5,312 nt of DNA, taken from NCBI GenBank assembly GCA_902462495.1, contig CABQCC010000104.1, positions 1 through 5,312 of the forward strand, given 5' to 3'. Shown here piece by piece: positions 1 through 4,676 of the stretch. The position numbers were made by a program, and so were the translations under genes. Positions within the stretch are counted from its first letter, which is position 1, and each line of letters starts with the position of its first letter. The stretch is from an uncultured Eubacterium sp. Its GTDB lineage: Bacteria; Bacillota; Clostridia; Oscillospirales; Acutalibacteraceae. The notes beneath the pieces were generated by a model. That model was not told the origin of the DNA and did no database searches. It saw only the letters and a program-made list of their open reading frames with translations.

Positions 1-6
1 ATAAAT

Positions 7-83
7 GGCCCGGTAGTTCAGTTGGTTAGAACGCCAGCCTGTCACGCTGGAGGTCGACGGTTCGAGCCCGTTCCGGGTCGCCA
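7..83 (+). tRNA. tRNA-Asp (anticodon GTC)
   Basis: Complete cloverleaf of 77 nt with encoded CCA. The acceptor stem pairs 7-13 with 73-79, with one G-U pair at the second position. The anticodon stem is 34-38 with 46-50, and the 7-nt loop 39-45 carries GTC at 41-43. The T arm is 56-60 with 68-72 around TTCGAGC. Discriminator G80 is followed by CCA at 81-83. G at the discriminator and a GTC anticodon fit aspartate identity. It is the first of four tandem tRNAs, and its promoter must lie upstream of the window. The six leader bases are complementary to the trailer in a shifted register (see findings). Confidence 0.97.
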
Positions 84-90
84 TTTATAT

Positions 91-166
<76 letters not shown>

Positions 167-170
167 ATTT

Positions 171-246
171 GCGGATTTAGCTCATCCGGTAGAGCGTCAC
201 CTTGCCAAGGTGAAGGTAGCGAGTTCGAGTCTCGTAATCCGCTCCA
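171..246 (+). tRNA. tRNA-Gly (anticodon GCC)
   Basis: Complete 76-nt cloverleaf with encoded CCA. The acceptor stem is 171-177 with 236-242. The anticodon stem is 197-201 with 209-213, and the loop 202-208 carries GCC at 204-206. The T arm is 219-223 with 231-235 around TTCGAGT. The discriminator is T243, as expected for glycine. A perfect hairpin follows directly in the 40-nt spacer before tRNA-Cys. Confidence 0.97.
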
Positions 247-248
247 CA

Positions 249-284
249 TAATAGAAAACACGCAATGTGTTTTCTATTACTTTT
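249..284 (+). terminator. Perfect 13-bp hairpin between tRNA-Gly and tRNA-Cys (terminator-like)
   Basis: The arms at 249-261 and 267-279 are fully complementary (13 bp) around a 5-nt loop, GCAAT. A C and four T follow at 280-284. This resembles an intrinsic terminator, but the stem has only three G-C pairs and the U tract is short. It may act as a partial terminator that sets tRNA-Cys output below the three upstream tRNAs, or as a processing or stability element of the precursor. The structure is certain; the role is inferred. Confidence 0.5.
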
Positions 285-286
285 AT

Positions 287-360
287 GGCACCATAGCCAA
301 GAGGTAAGGCAGAGGTCTGCAACACCTTTATCCCCAGTTCAAGTCTGGGTGGTGCCTCCA
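287..360 (+). tRNA. tRNA-Cys (anticodon GCA)
   Basis: Complete 74-nt cloverleaf with encoded CCA. The acceptor stem is 287-293 with 350-356. The anticodon stem is 312-316 with 324-328, including one G-U pair, and the loop 317-323 carries GCA at 319-321. The T arm is 333-337 with 345-349. The discriminator is T357, the base expected for cysteine identity. It is the last tRNA of the cluster, and a strong terminator starts 2 nt after its CCA. Its leader TTTTAT is complementary to the CCA/trailer junction (see findings). Confidence 0.97.
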
Positions 361-361
361 T

Positions 362-396
362 AAAACCCGAGTCTTACGATTCGGGTTTTTATTTTT
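362..396 (+). terminator. Intrinsic terminator of the tRNA cluster
   Basis: The arm 362-373 pairs with 378-389 (12 bp with one G-T wobble, AAAACCCGAGTC against GATTCGGGTTTT) around the 4-nt loop TTAC. The U-rich tract TTTTTATTTTT runs over 386-396. This is a classic rho-independent terminator placed just behind tRNA-Cys. The ribosome binding site of the next gene starts about 3 nt after the U tract. Confidence 0.92.
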
Positions 397-398
397 GC

Positions 399-404
399 AA
401 AGGA
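399..404 (+). promoter_or_regulatory. Ribosome binding site deciding the nitroreductase start
   Basis: AAAGGA lies 9 nt before the ATG at 414 and with no spacing before the ATG at 405. It therefore supports initiation at 414, giving a protein that begins MDFNEV. Confidence 0.75.
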
Positions 405-413
405 ATGATTATT

Positions 414-950
414 ATGGATTTTAACGAAGTCATCAAATCAAGAAGAAGCATCAGAAAATACAGCGCTGAAAAATCTGTAACAGCCGAACAAATTGAAGAA
501 CTTATTAAATCAGCAATTTATGCGCCATCTTGGAAAAACTCACAAACAGCAAGATATTATTGTGCAGTTGAACAAGACGCAATCGAAAAGGTTAGAAATT
601 GCTTGCCTGAATTTAATCAGAAGAATTCTGAATACTCCGCTTTGATTGTTACAACATTTGTACATAACCGTTCCGGCTTCAAACCTGACGGCGAAGCACA
701 AAACGAATGTGGCAACGGATGGGGATATTACGATTTAGGTCTTGCAAACGAAAACCTTTTGCTAAAGGCAACAGAAATGGGTTTAGGAACGCTTGTAATG
801 GGCATCAGAGACGGTAAAATGCTCAAGTCAACTCTCAACATTCCAAACGAAGAAACCGTCGTTGCAGTGATTGCTGTCGGCTATCCTAATATTGAGCCTG
901 AAATGCCAAAACGCAAAGAACCAAGTGACATTATCAATTGGATAAAATAA
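414..950 (+). CDS. Nitroreductase-family FMN-dependent oxidoreductase
   Basis: This 178-residue protein belongs to the nitroreductase superfamily. These are cytoplasmic FMN homodimers that reduce nitro, quinone or other small electrophiles with NAD(P)H. Visible family marks are the N-terminal SRRSIRKY (9-16), whose arginines contact the FMN phosphate, APSWKNSQ (37-44) in the flavin pocket, GLGTLVMG (123-130), and the C-terminal core strand VVAVIAVGYP (149-158) followed by a basic KRK segment. Length is typical for the small members. The start at 414 is preferred over the in-frame ATG at 405 because AAAGGA (399-404) sits 9 nt before 414 but directly abuts 405. The true substrate cannot be read from sequence. 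The gene stands alone between two terminators and has no evident promoter of its own. Confidence 0.92.
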   Translation: MDFNEVIKSRRSIRKYSAEKSVTAEQIEELIKSAIYAPSWKNSQTARYYCAVEQDAIEKVRNCLPEFNQKNSEYSALIVTTFVHNRSGFKPDGEAQNECGNGWGYYDLGLANENLLLKATEMGLGTLVMGIRDGKMLKSTLNIPNEETVVAVIAVGYPNIEPEMPKRKEPSDIINWIK

Positions 951-979
951 AAAAGGGGAATTAACCCCTTTTTATTTTT
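951..979. terminator. Bidirectional terminator between convergent genes
   Basis: AAAAGGGG (951-958) pairs with CCCCTTTT (965-972) around the loop AATTAA. T-rich DNA follows on the plus strand (969-979), and the A-rich stretch before the hairpin gives a U tract on the minus strand. It serves the nitroreductase gene (stop at 950) and the convergent channel gene. The channel stop codon (972-974, minus) overlaps the last base of the stem. Confidence 0.88.
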
Positions 980-2030
980 GAACATATACAGTTTGAGTCG
1001 GAAAAGCAAAATCCGTATCATTGTTTTCAACAATCTGTTTAATGGCGAGATTAAGCTCATTTTCGATTTTTAGGTACTCATCCATATCGGATGTTTCTGT
1101 GTAGCAAACAACCTCAAAATTGAGGGCGCTGTCGCCAAATTCTCTGAAGTGGATTCGACAAGGTTCGGGAAGAATATCTTTGTTTTGAACAATATAAGTT
1201 TTTATCTCGTTTCGTATCTTTTCAATGGTTTCATTTGAAGTTGAATAAACAAGGCCGAATGTCATCTTAATTCGTCTTTTGTCCATCATTGAAATATTTG
1301 TAACAGCTTCTTTTGTCAAAGTTGAATTAGGAACGGTTATAACACTGTCGTCAAGTGTGCGAATTTTTGTGCTTCTCATCGTAACTTCTTCAACAAAGCC
1401 TTTAACGGTCGCAGATTCGATTAAATCACCGACCTTAAACGGCTTATCAAAAATAATTATAAAACCGCTTATAAGGTTTCCTACGGCGTCCTGTGCAGCC
1501 AAAGAAACAGCCAAGCCTCCAACACCCAAGCCTGTGAGCAATCCGTTTACATTATAGCCAAGCTCACTGATAATCATTACAACGCCGAATGCAATAACAA
1601 CAATTTTCAAGATGTTTGCCAAGAAACGCAAGGCGGTGGTATTCATTGTGTCGTCTGCATTCTCACCGAAGTGTATATGAATGAACAAATTGTTGGACAA
1701 ATAATTAATTATGCCCCAACATATAATTAGTATAATTAAAATTTTGAACACTTTTGTAACGCCAGGCTTGTTATAATTAATTGCAAATGCAATGTACAAG
1801 CCAACTGTTCCGATGAGATAGGCAAGGGGTTTTTGCAGAGAATTGACAAGAGAATCCGTCTTTTCTTTGTTGTTCCTTAAAAACAACTTTCCAAAAACAT
1901 TAATAAGCGCATTTGAAATCTTATATCTGAATATAAACAATATCAAAAACACAGCAACGCCTATAACCAAATCGACCAGTTTATCTGTATCAGAAACAAA
2001 TGTTGTTAAACTTTCAATAAATTTATTCAT
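972..2030 (-). CDS. MscS-family small-conductance mechanosensitive channel
   Basis: This 352-residue integral membrane protein belongs to the MscS family. Its members open under membrane tension and release solutes during hypo-osmotic shock. Hydrophobic segments lie at about 18-36, 69-86, 94-112 and 137-155. The pore-lining helix follows at about 163-190, with the small-residue pattern GLGVGGLAVSLAAQD (167-181) and then GNLISGFIIIFDKPFKVGD (184-202), the diagnostic MscS segment. The remainder is the cytoplasmic beta and alpha/beta vestibule domain. Five spans rather than three place it among the slightly enlarged MscS homologues. The ATG start at 2028-2030 is preceded by AAGGA (2038-2042) with a 7-nt spacer. 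The gene is monocistronic, bounded by a bidirectional terminator downstream and a divergent promoter region upstream. The precise subfamily and any ion preference are not determinable here. Confidence 0.95.
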   Translation of the reverse strand: MNKFIESLTTFVSDTDKLVDLVIGVAVFLILFIFRYKISNALINVFGKLFLRNNKEKTDSLVNSLQKPLAYLIGTVGLYIAFAINYNKPGVTKVFKILIILIICWGIINYLSNNLFIHIHFGENADDTMNTTALRFLANILKIVVIAFGVVMIISELGYNVNGLLTGLGVGGLAVSLAAQDAVGNLISGFIIIFDKPFKVGDLIESATVKGFVEEVTMRSTKIRTLDDSVITVPNSTLTKEAVTNISMMDKRRIKMTFGLVYSTSNETIEKIRNEIKTYIVQNKDILPEPCRIHFREFGDSALNFEVVCYTETSDMDEYLKIENELNLAIKQIVENNDTDFAFPTQTVYVQK

Positions 2031-2061
2031 CTTATTTTCCTTTCAATTGATTTCTATATTT

Positions 2062-2090
2062 ATTTTATATCATTTTTTTACATAATTCAA
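2062..2090 (-). promoter_or_regulatory. Candidate sigma-A promoter of the MscS-type channel gene
   Basis: Read on the minus strand, TTGAAT (2085-2090) and TAAAAT (2062-2067) are separated by exactly 17 nt. The -35 matches 4 of 6 and the -10 matches 5 of 6 consensus positions. Transcription would begin near 2055, giving a leader of about 25 nt that contains the AAGGA ribosome binding site. The surrounding DNA is very AT-rich, so chance matches are possible. Confidence 0.5.
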
Positions 2091-2100
2091 TCATATTCTA

Positions 2101-2136
2101 TTAACAAACCTACAATATAGAGTGTATATTTGTTAA
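2101..2136. repeat. Imperfect 36-bp dyad, possible operator
   Basis: TTAACAAA (2101-2108) is the exact reverse complement of TTTGTTAA (2129-2136). Inside, in the same register, TACA (2111-2114) matches TGTA (2123-2126), so 12 of the 18 half-site positions are symmetric. The dyad would span about -46 to -81 of the proposed channel promoter, a usual place for an activator site. No regulator is encoded nearby, so function is inferred from position and symmetry alone. Confidence 0.35.
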
Positions 2137-2196
2137 ATTTATTACTAATGTTTACAATTTATTCACAAAATTTGCCTATAAAATTAAAAATAGTTA

Positions 2197-2225
2197 TTGA
2201 ATTTTAATATAAATAATGTTATACT
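2197..2225 (+). promoter_or_regulatory. Extended -10 sigma-A promoter of the basic membrane protein gene
   Basis: TTGAAT (2197-2202) and TATACT (2220-2225) are spaced 17 nt apart. TGT directly precedes the -10 (2217-2219), giving an extended -10 element. Transcription would start near 2232, leaving a leader of about 23 nt with the AAGGAGG ribosome binding site. Because the in-frame ATG at 2216 lies inside this promoter, it cannot be the start used from this transcript. Confidence 0.65.
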
Positions 2226-2239
2226 ACATTCATACTTAT

Positions 2240-2246
2240 AAGGAGG
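2240..2246 (+). promoter_or_regulatory. Strong ribosome binding site that fixes a TTG start
   Basis: AAGGAGG is a near-complete anti-16S match and ends 8 nt before TTG at 2255-2257. No ATG or GTG stands at a usable distance, so TTG is the likely initiation codon. Confidence 0.8.
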
Positions 2247-2254
2247 GGACTGCT

Positions 2255-2917
2255 TTGAGTAAAGAATCCAAAATCGCAAAAAAAGAGCAAAAGGCAGCAA
2301 AGAAAGCCGCCAAAGCCGAAAAAAAGCAGGCTAGCCAATATGCAAAACTTGTTAAAAGTATCGACAAGAAAAATGCAAAGGCTGAAAAGAAAGCTAACAA
2401 AAAGGGTAAACCGTTTACACCTGCACCAATTCCTACACAGGAAGAGGCATTTGCCGGTGTGCAAGGAAGCAAAGGCAAGAAAATATTTAAGCTTATCATT
2501 TTAATTCTTTTAATTTGGTTGGTTATTTATTTCTTGGTAATGTGGTTTAGCTTTGTAGCACCAATCAAGAGCAATGAGGCAGAGGAAGGTAACGGTACAT
2601 CTTCATCTCAGGAATATGAGAGATATGTCAATGAGCATGAGATTACCACAACAAAGAGCTACAGTGTATCTGAAGCAAAGGCTCTTTTGAAGCAAGTTAT
2701 CCACGACAACTGGAGAACTCTTTCATACTCAAGTGATCCTTCATCTGCTGCAATTAACTACACATCAAACATTGTGACAGTTAACAATGCAGATTGCTAT
2801 GAATTTAAGGCAAGCGGAAAAACATACGCAGTTGCAATTAATCTTTCAGCTGTTTATGTTGTTGAGAACGGTGAATATACACCAATCACATTCCACGGCA
2901 CAGCTTTACTTTCATAA
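2255..2917 (+). CDS. Unrecognised single-pass membrane protein with Lys/Ala-rich cytoplasmic head
   Basis: I do not recognise a named family in this 220-residue protein. Residues 1-52 are extremely basic and Lys/Ala-rich, probably helical or coiled coil, with AKAEKK occurring at 19-24 and again at 41-46. A Pro-rich hinge follows (PFTPAPIP, 53-60), then one strong hydrophobic span at about 77-102 preceded by KGKK. Positive charge before the span predicts the N-terminus inside and residues 103-220 outside. The outside part has an acidic, Ser-rich linker (about 107-118). Its compact domain has an alternating helix/strand pattern (SVSEAKALLKQVI, then CYEFKASGKTYAVAINL) that loosely recalls PepSY-like folds; this is a weak inference. 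It starts with TTG at 2255, has its own promoter and terminator, and stands as a single gene. A role at the envelope is plausible but not demonstrated. Confidence 0.85.
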   Translation: MSKESKIAKKEQKAAKKAAKAEKKQASQYAKLVKSIDKKNAKAEKKANKKGKPFTPAPIPTQEEAFAGVQGSKGKKIFKLIILILLIWLVIYFLVMWFSFVAPIKSNEAEEGNGTSSSQEYERYVNEHEITTTKSYSVSEAKALLKQVIHDNWRTLSYSSDPSSAAINYTSNIVTVNNADCYEFKASGKTYAVAINLSAVYVVENGEYTPITFHGTALLS

Positions 2918-2937
2918 TTGTAATTGAATACATAAAT

Positions 2938-2970
2938 AATACCGTCGATTTTCGGCGGTATTTTTATTTT
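2938..2970 (+). terminator. Intrinsic terminator of the basic membrane protein gene
   Basis: AATACCGTCGA (2938-2948) pairs with TCGGCGGTATT (2952-2962), with one T-G pair, around a 3-nt loop. TTTTTATTTT runs over 2961-2970. It lies 20 nt after the stop codon at 2915-2917. Confidence 0.9.
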
Positions 2971-3010
2971 AAATAAAGAAAAGGAGTCGAAAAAACGACT
3001 CCTTAATTTT
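2971..3010 (-). terminator. Terminator of the ACT-DUF711 unit, probably bidirectional
   Basis: AAGGAGTCG (2981-2989) pairs perfectly with CGACTCCTT (2996-3004) around six A. Read on the minus strand the hairpin is followed by TTCTTTATTT (2980-2971), an adequate U tract, 13 nt after the stop codon of the DUF711 gene. On the plus strand it is followed by AATTTTTT, so it can also back up the terminator at 2938-2970. Confidence 0.85.
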
Positions 3011-3017
3011 TTACTAT

Positions 3018-4373
3018 TTAGTTTTTAAGAGAATGAAGCGGAGCAGGGATTTTACCGCCACGAGAAATGAATTTTGTAGGAGAATTGGTGTTAACTTTCA
3101 TAACAGGTCCCGAACCGAGCAAGCCGCCGAATTCAAGCACATCTCCGTCTTTCTTGCCAACGGCAGGAATAACTCTGACGGCAGTTGTTTTTCCGTTAAC
3201 CATACCGATAGCAGCCTCGTCGGCAATAATACCGCTGATGACTTCAGGAGTAGTGTCACCCGGAATAACAATCATATCAAGACCAACGGAGCAAACTGCT
3301 GTCATAGCTTCAAGCTTTTCAATGCAGAGAGCACCTGATTTAGCAGCAGCAATCATTCCTGCATCTTCAGAAACAGGGATAAATGCACCCGAAAGACCGC
3401 CAACACTTGAAGAAGCCATAACACCGCCTTTTTTAACAGCATCATTAAGCATAGCAAGACAAGCTGTTGTGCCTGCGGCACCGCATTGTTCAAGACCGAT
3501 TTCTTCCAAAATATGAGCAACCGAGTCGCCGACAGCCGGGGTAGGAGCAAGTGAAAGGTCAACAATTCCAAAAGGAACGCCCAATCTTTCGCTTGCAAGA
3601 GTACCGACAAGCTGACCCATTCTTGTAACCTTAAATGCGGTTTTCTTGATGAGTTCTGCGATTTCGTTAATTGAATAATCAGGGTGTTTGGCAACTGCCG
3701 CTCTTACAACGCCGGGACCCGAAACGCCGACATTAATAACACAATCAGGCTCTGAAACACCGTGAAAAGCGCCTGCCATAAACGGATTGTCCTCAGGAGC
3801 ATTGCAGAAAACAACAAGCTTTCCGGCGCCGATGCAATCATTATCCTTTGTAAGTTCGGCAGCTTCTTTAACCTTTTGACCCATAAGGCGAACAGCATCC
3901 ATATTGATACCTGCCTTAGTCGAACCGATATTTACCGATGAACAGATATGCTCGGTTTGTGCAAGTGCCTGCGGAATAGACTCTATAAGTTCTCTGTCAC
4001 CGGCTGCAAAGCCTTTTTGCACCAAAGCAGAGTATCCTCCTATAAAGTTGACTCCGATTGTTCTTGCGGCTTTTTCAAGGGTGAGTGCATACTTAACAGG
4101 GTCACCTCCGCTGATTCCCGCAAGAATAGAAATAGGAGTAACGCTGACTCTCTTGTTAATAATAGGAATACCGTATTCCTTTTCAATATCTTCGCCTGTT
4201 TTAACAAGATTTTCTGCTTTTTTGCAAATCTTGTCGTATACCTTTTGGCAAGACTTTTCTATATCGCTGTCACCGCAATCCAATAGGGAAATGCCCATTG
4301 TTGTGGTTCTGATGTCAAGACATTCGTCTTGAATCATTCTAATTGTTTCAAGTATGTCGTATGTATTAATCAA
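3018..4373 (-). CDS. UPF0210/DUF711 (PFL-like) protein
   Basis: This 451-residue protein matches the DUF711/UPF0210 family, often labelled PFL family protein because its fold resembles pyruvate formate-lyase-type enzymes. No reaction is established for it, and I see no obvious glycyl-radical motif. Recognisable conserved segments are TTTMGISLLDC (23-33), GIPIINKRVSVTPI (68-81) with GISGGDP (86-92), and the Gly-rich C-terminal GGLLGSGPVM (416-425) with SRGGKIPAP (437-445). Full length is about the family norm and no signal or membrane segment is seen, so it should be cytoplasmic. The start is TTG (4371-4373) with GGAGGA (4381-4386) 7 nt upstream. It lies 15 nt behind an ACT-domain gene, the usual partner, and they are presumably co-transcribed. 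It ends at a terminator. Confidence 0.93.
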   Translation of the reverse strand: MINTYDILETIRMIQDECLDIRTTTMGISLLDCGDSDIEKSCQKVYDKICKKAENLVKTGEDIEKEYGIPIINKRVSVTPISILAGISGGDPVKYALTLEKAARTIGVNFIGGYSALVQKGFAAGDRELIESIPQALAQTEHICSSVNIGSTKAGINMDAVRLMGQKVKEAAELTKDNDCIGAGKLVVFCNAPEDNPFMAGAFHGVSEPDCVINVGVSGPGVVRAAVAKHPDYSINEIAELIKKTAFKVTRMGQLVGTLASERLGVPFGIVDLSLAPTPAVGDSVAHILEEIGLEQCGAAGTTACLAMLNDAVKKGGVMASSSVGGLSGAFIPVSEDAGMIAAAKSGALCIEKLEAMTAVCSVGLDMIVIPGDTTPEVISGIIADEAAIGMVNGKTTAVRVIPAVGKKDGDVLEFGGLLGSGPVMKVNTNSPTKFISRGGKIPAPLHSLKN

Positions 4374-4380
4374 AACGATG

Positions 4381-4386
4381 TCCTCC
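4381..4386 (-). promoter_or_regulatory. Ribosome binding site for the TTG start of the DUF711 gene
   Basis: GGAGGA on the minus strand lies 7 nt before TTG at 4371-4373, inside the 15-nt gap after the ACT gene stop codon. It is embedded in an 11-nt block identical to the one before the ACT gene. Confidence 0.8.
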
Positions 4387-4388
4387 GA

Positions 4389-4658
4389 TTATATTCTGTG
4401 CATTGAATTAAAGATGTCCTCGTGCATTGCATGAATAGACAATCCGTTATCTTCACCGTACTTTGCAAGTTTTTCTGCAAAAACAGGGAAGTCAACATTT
4501 GCTTTTGATGCGTCTGCCATCATCATCATACAAAACATATCCTGCAAAATTGACTGAGAAACCTCTGTTACATTTACATTACATTCCTTACAAATACCCG
4601 ATACGGAAGCGAGAATACCCACCATATCTTTACCTACAACTGTAATAACACATCTCAT
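4389..4658 (-). CDS. ACT-domain protein, UPF0237 family
   Basis: This 89-residue stand-alone ACT domain belongs to the UPF0237 family. ACT domains bind small ligands, usually amino acids, and regulate partner proteins. The ligand-loop signature is visible at the first strand-helix turn, VGKDMVGILA (8-17). It is followed by SGICKECNVNVTEVSQS (20-36) and the second strand FCMMMMAD (42-49), completing the beta-alpha-beta-beta-alpha-beta plan. Length is normal for the family. The ATG at 4656-4658 has GGAGGA (4665-4670) 6 nt upstream. The DUF711 gene follows 15 nt downstream, a pairing conserved across many bacteria and archaea, so it is probably the sensor or regulatory subunit for that protein (inference). 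The run of four Met at 44-47 is unusual, though this strand is normally hydrophobic. Confidence 0.93.
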   Translation of the reverse strand: MRCVITVVGKDMVGILASVSGICKECNVNVTEVSQSILQDMFCMMMMADASKANVDFPVFAEKLAKYGEDNGLSIHAMHEDIFNSMHRI

Positions 4659-4664
4659 AATATG

Positions 4665-4670
4665 TCCTCC
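4665..4670 (-). promoter_or_regulatory. Ribosome binding site of the ACT-domain gene
   Basis: GGAGGA on the minus strand lies 6 nt before the ATG at 4656-4658, within the 18-nt gap that follows the surface-protein stop codon. The gap holds no hairpin and has no room for a separate leader. Confidence 0.8.
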
Positions 4671-4676
4671 GAAAAA

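Noticed and set aside
405..413. ATG at 405 as the nitroreductase start
   Set aside because: The ribosome binding site AAAGGA ends at 404, leaving no spacer. The in-frame ATG at 414 has a workable 9-nt spacer and gives the family-typical N-terminus.
1279..1557. Plus-strand open frame opposite the MscS-type channel gene
   Set aside because: It mirrors the conserved pore region of the real minus-strand gene and has no start signals of its own.
2216..2254. ATG at 2216 as the start of the basic membrane protein
   Set aside because: It lies inside the extended -10 promoter, upstream of the predicted transcription start, and the strong AAGGAGG site points to TTG at 2255.
2219..2499. Minus-strand frames rich in Phe, Leu and Cys opposite the Lys-rich head
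   Set aside because: Lys and Ala codons read backwards produce Phe, Leu and Cys strings. No promoter or ribosome binding site supports expression.
3067..3516. Long plus-strand open frames opposite the DUF711 gene (also at 3904-4332)
   Set aside because: They are antisense shadows of a well-supported conserved gene, with no ribosome binding site and no recognisable protein features.
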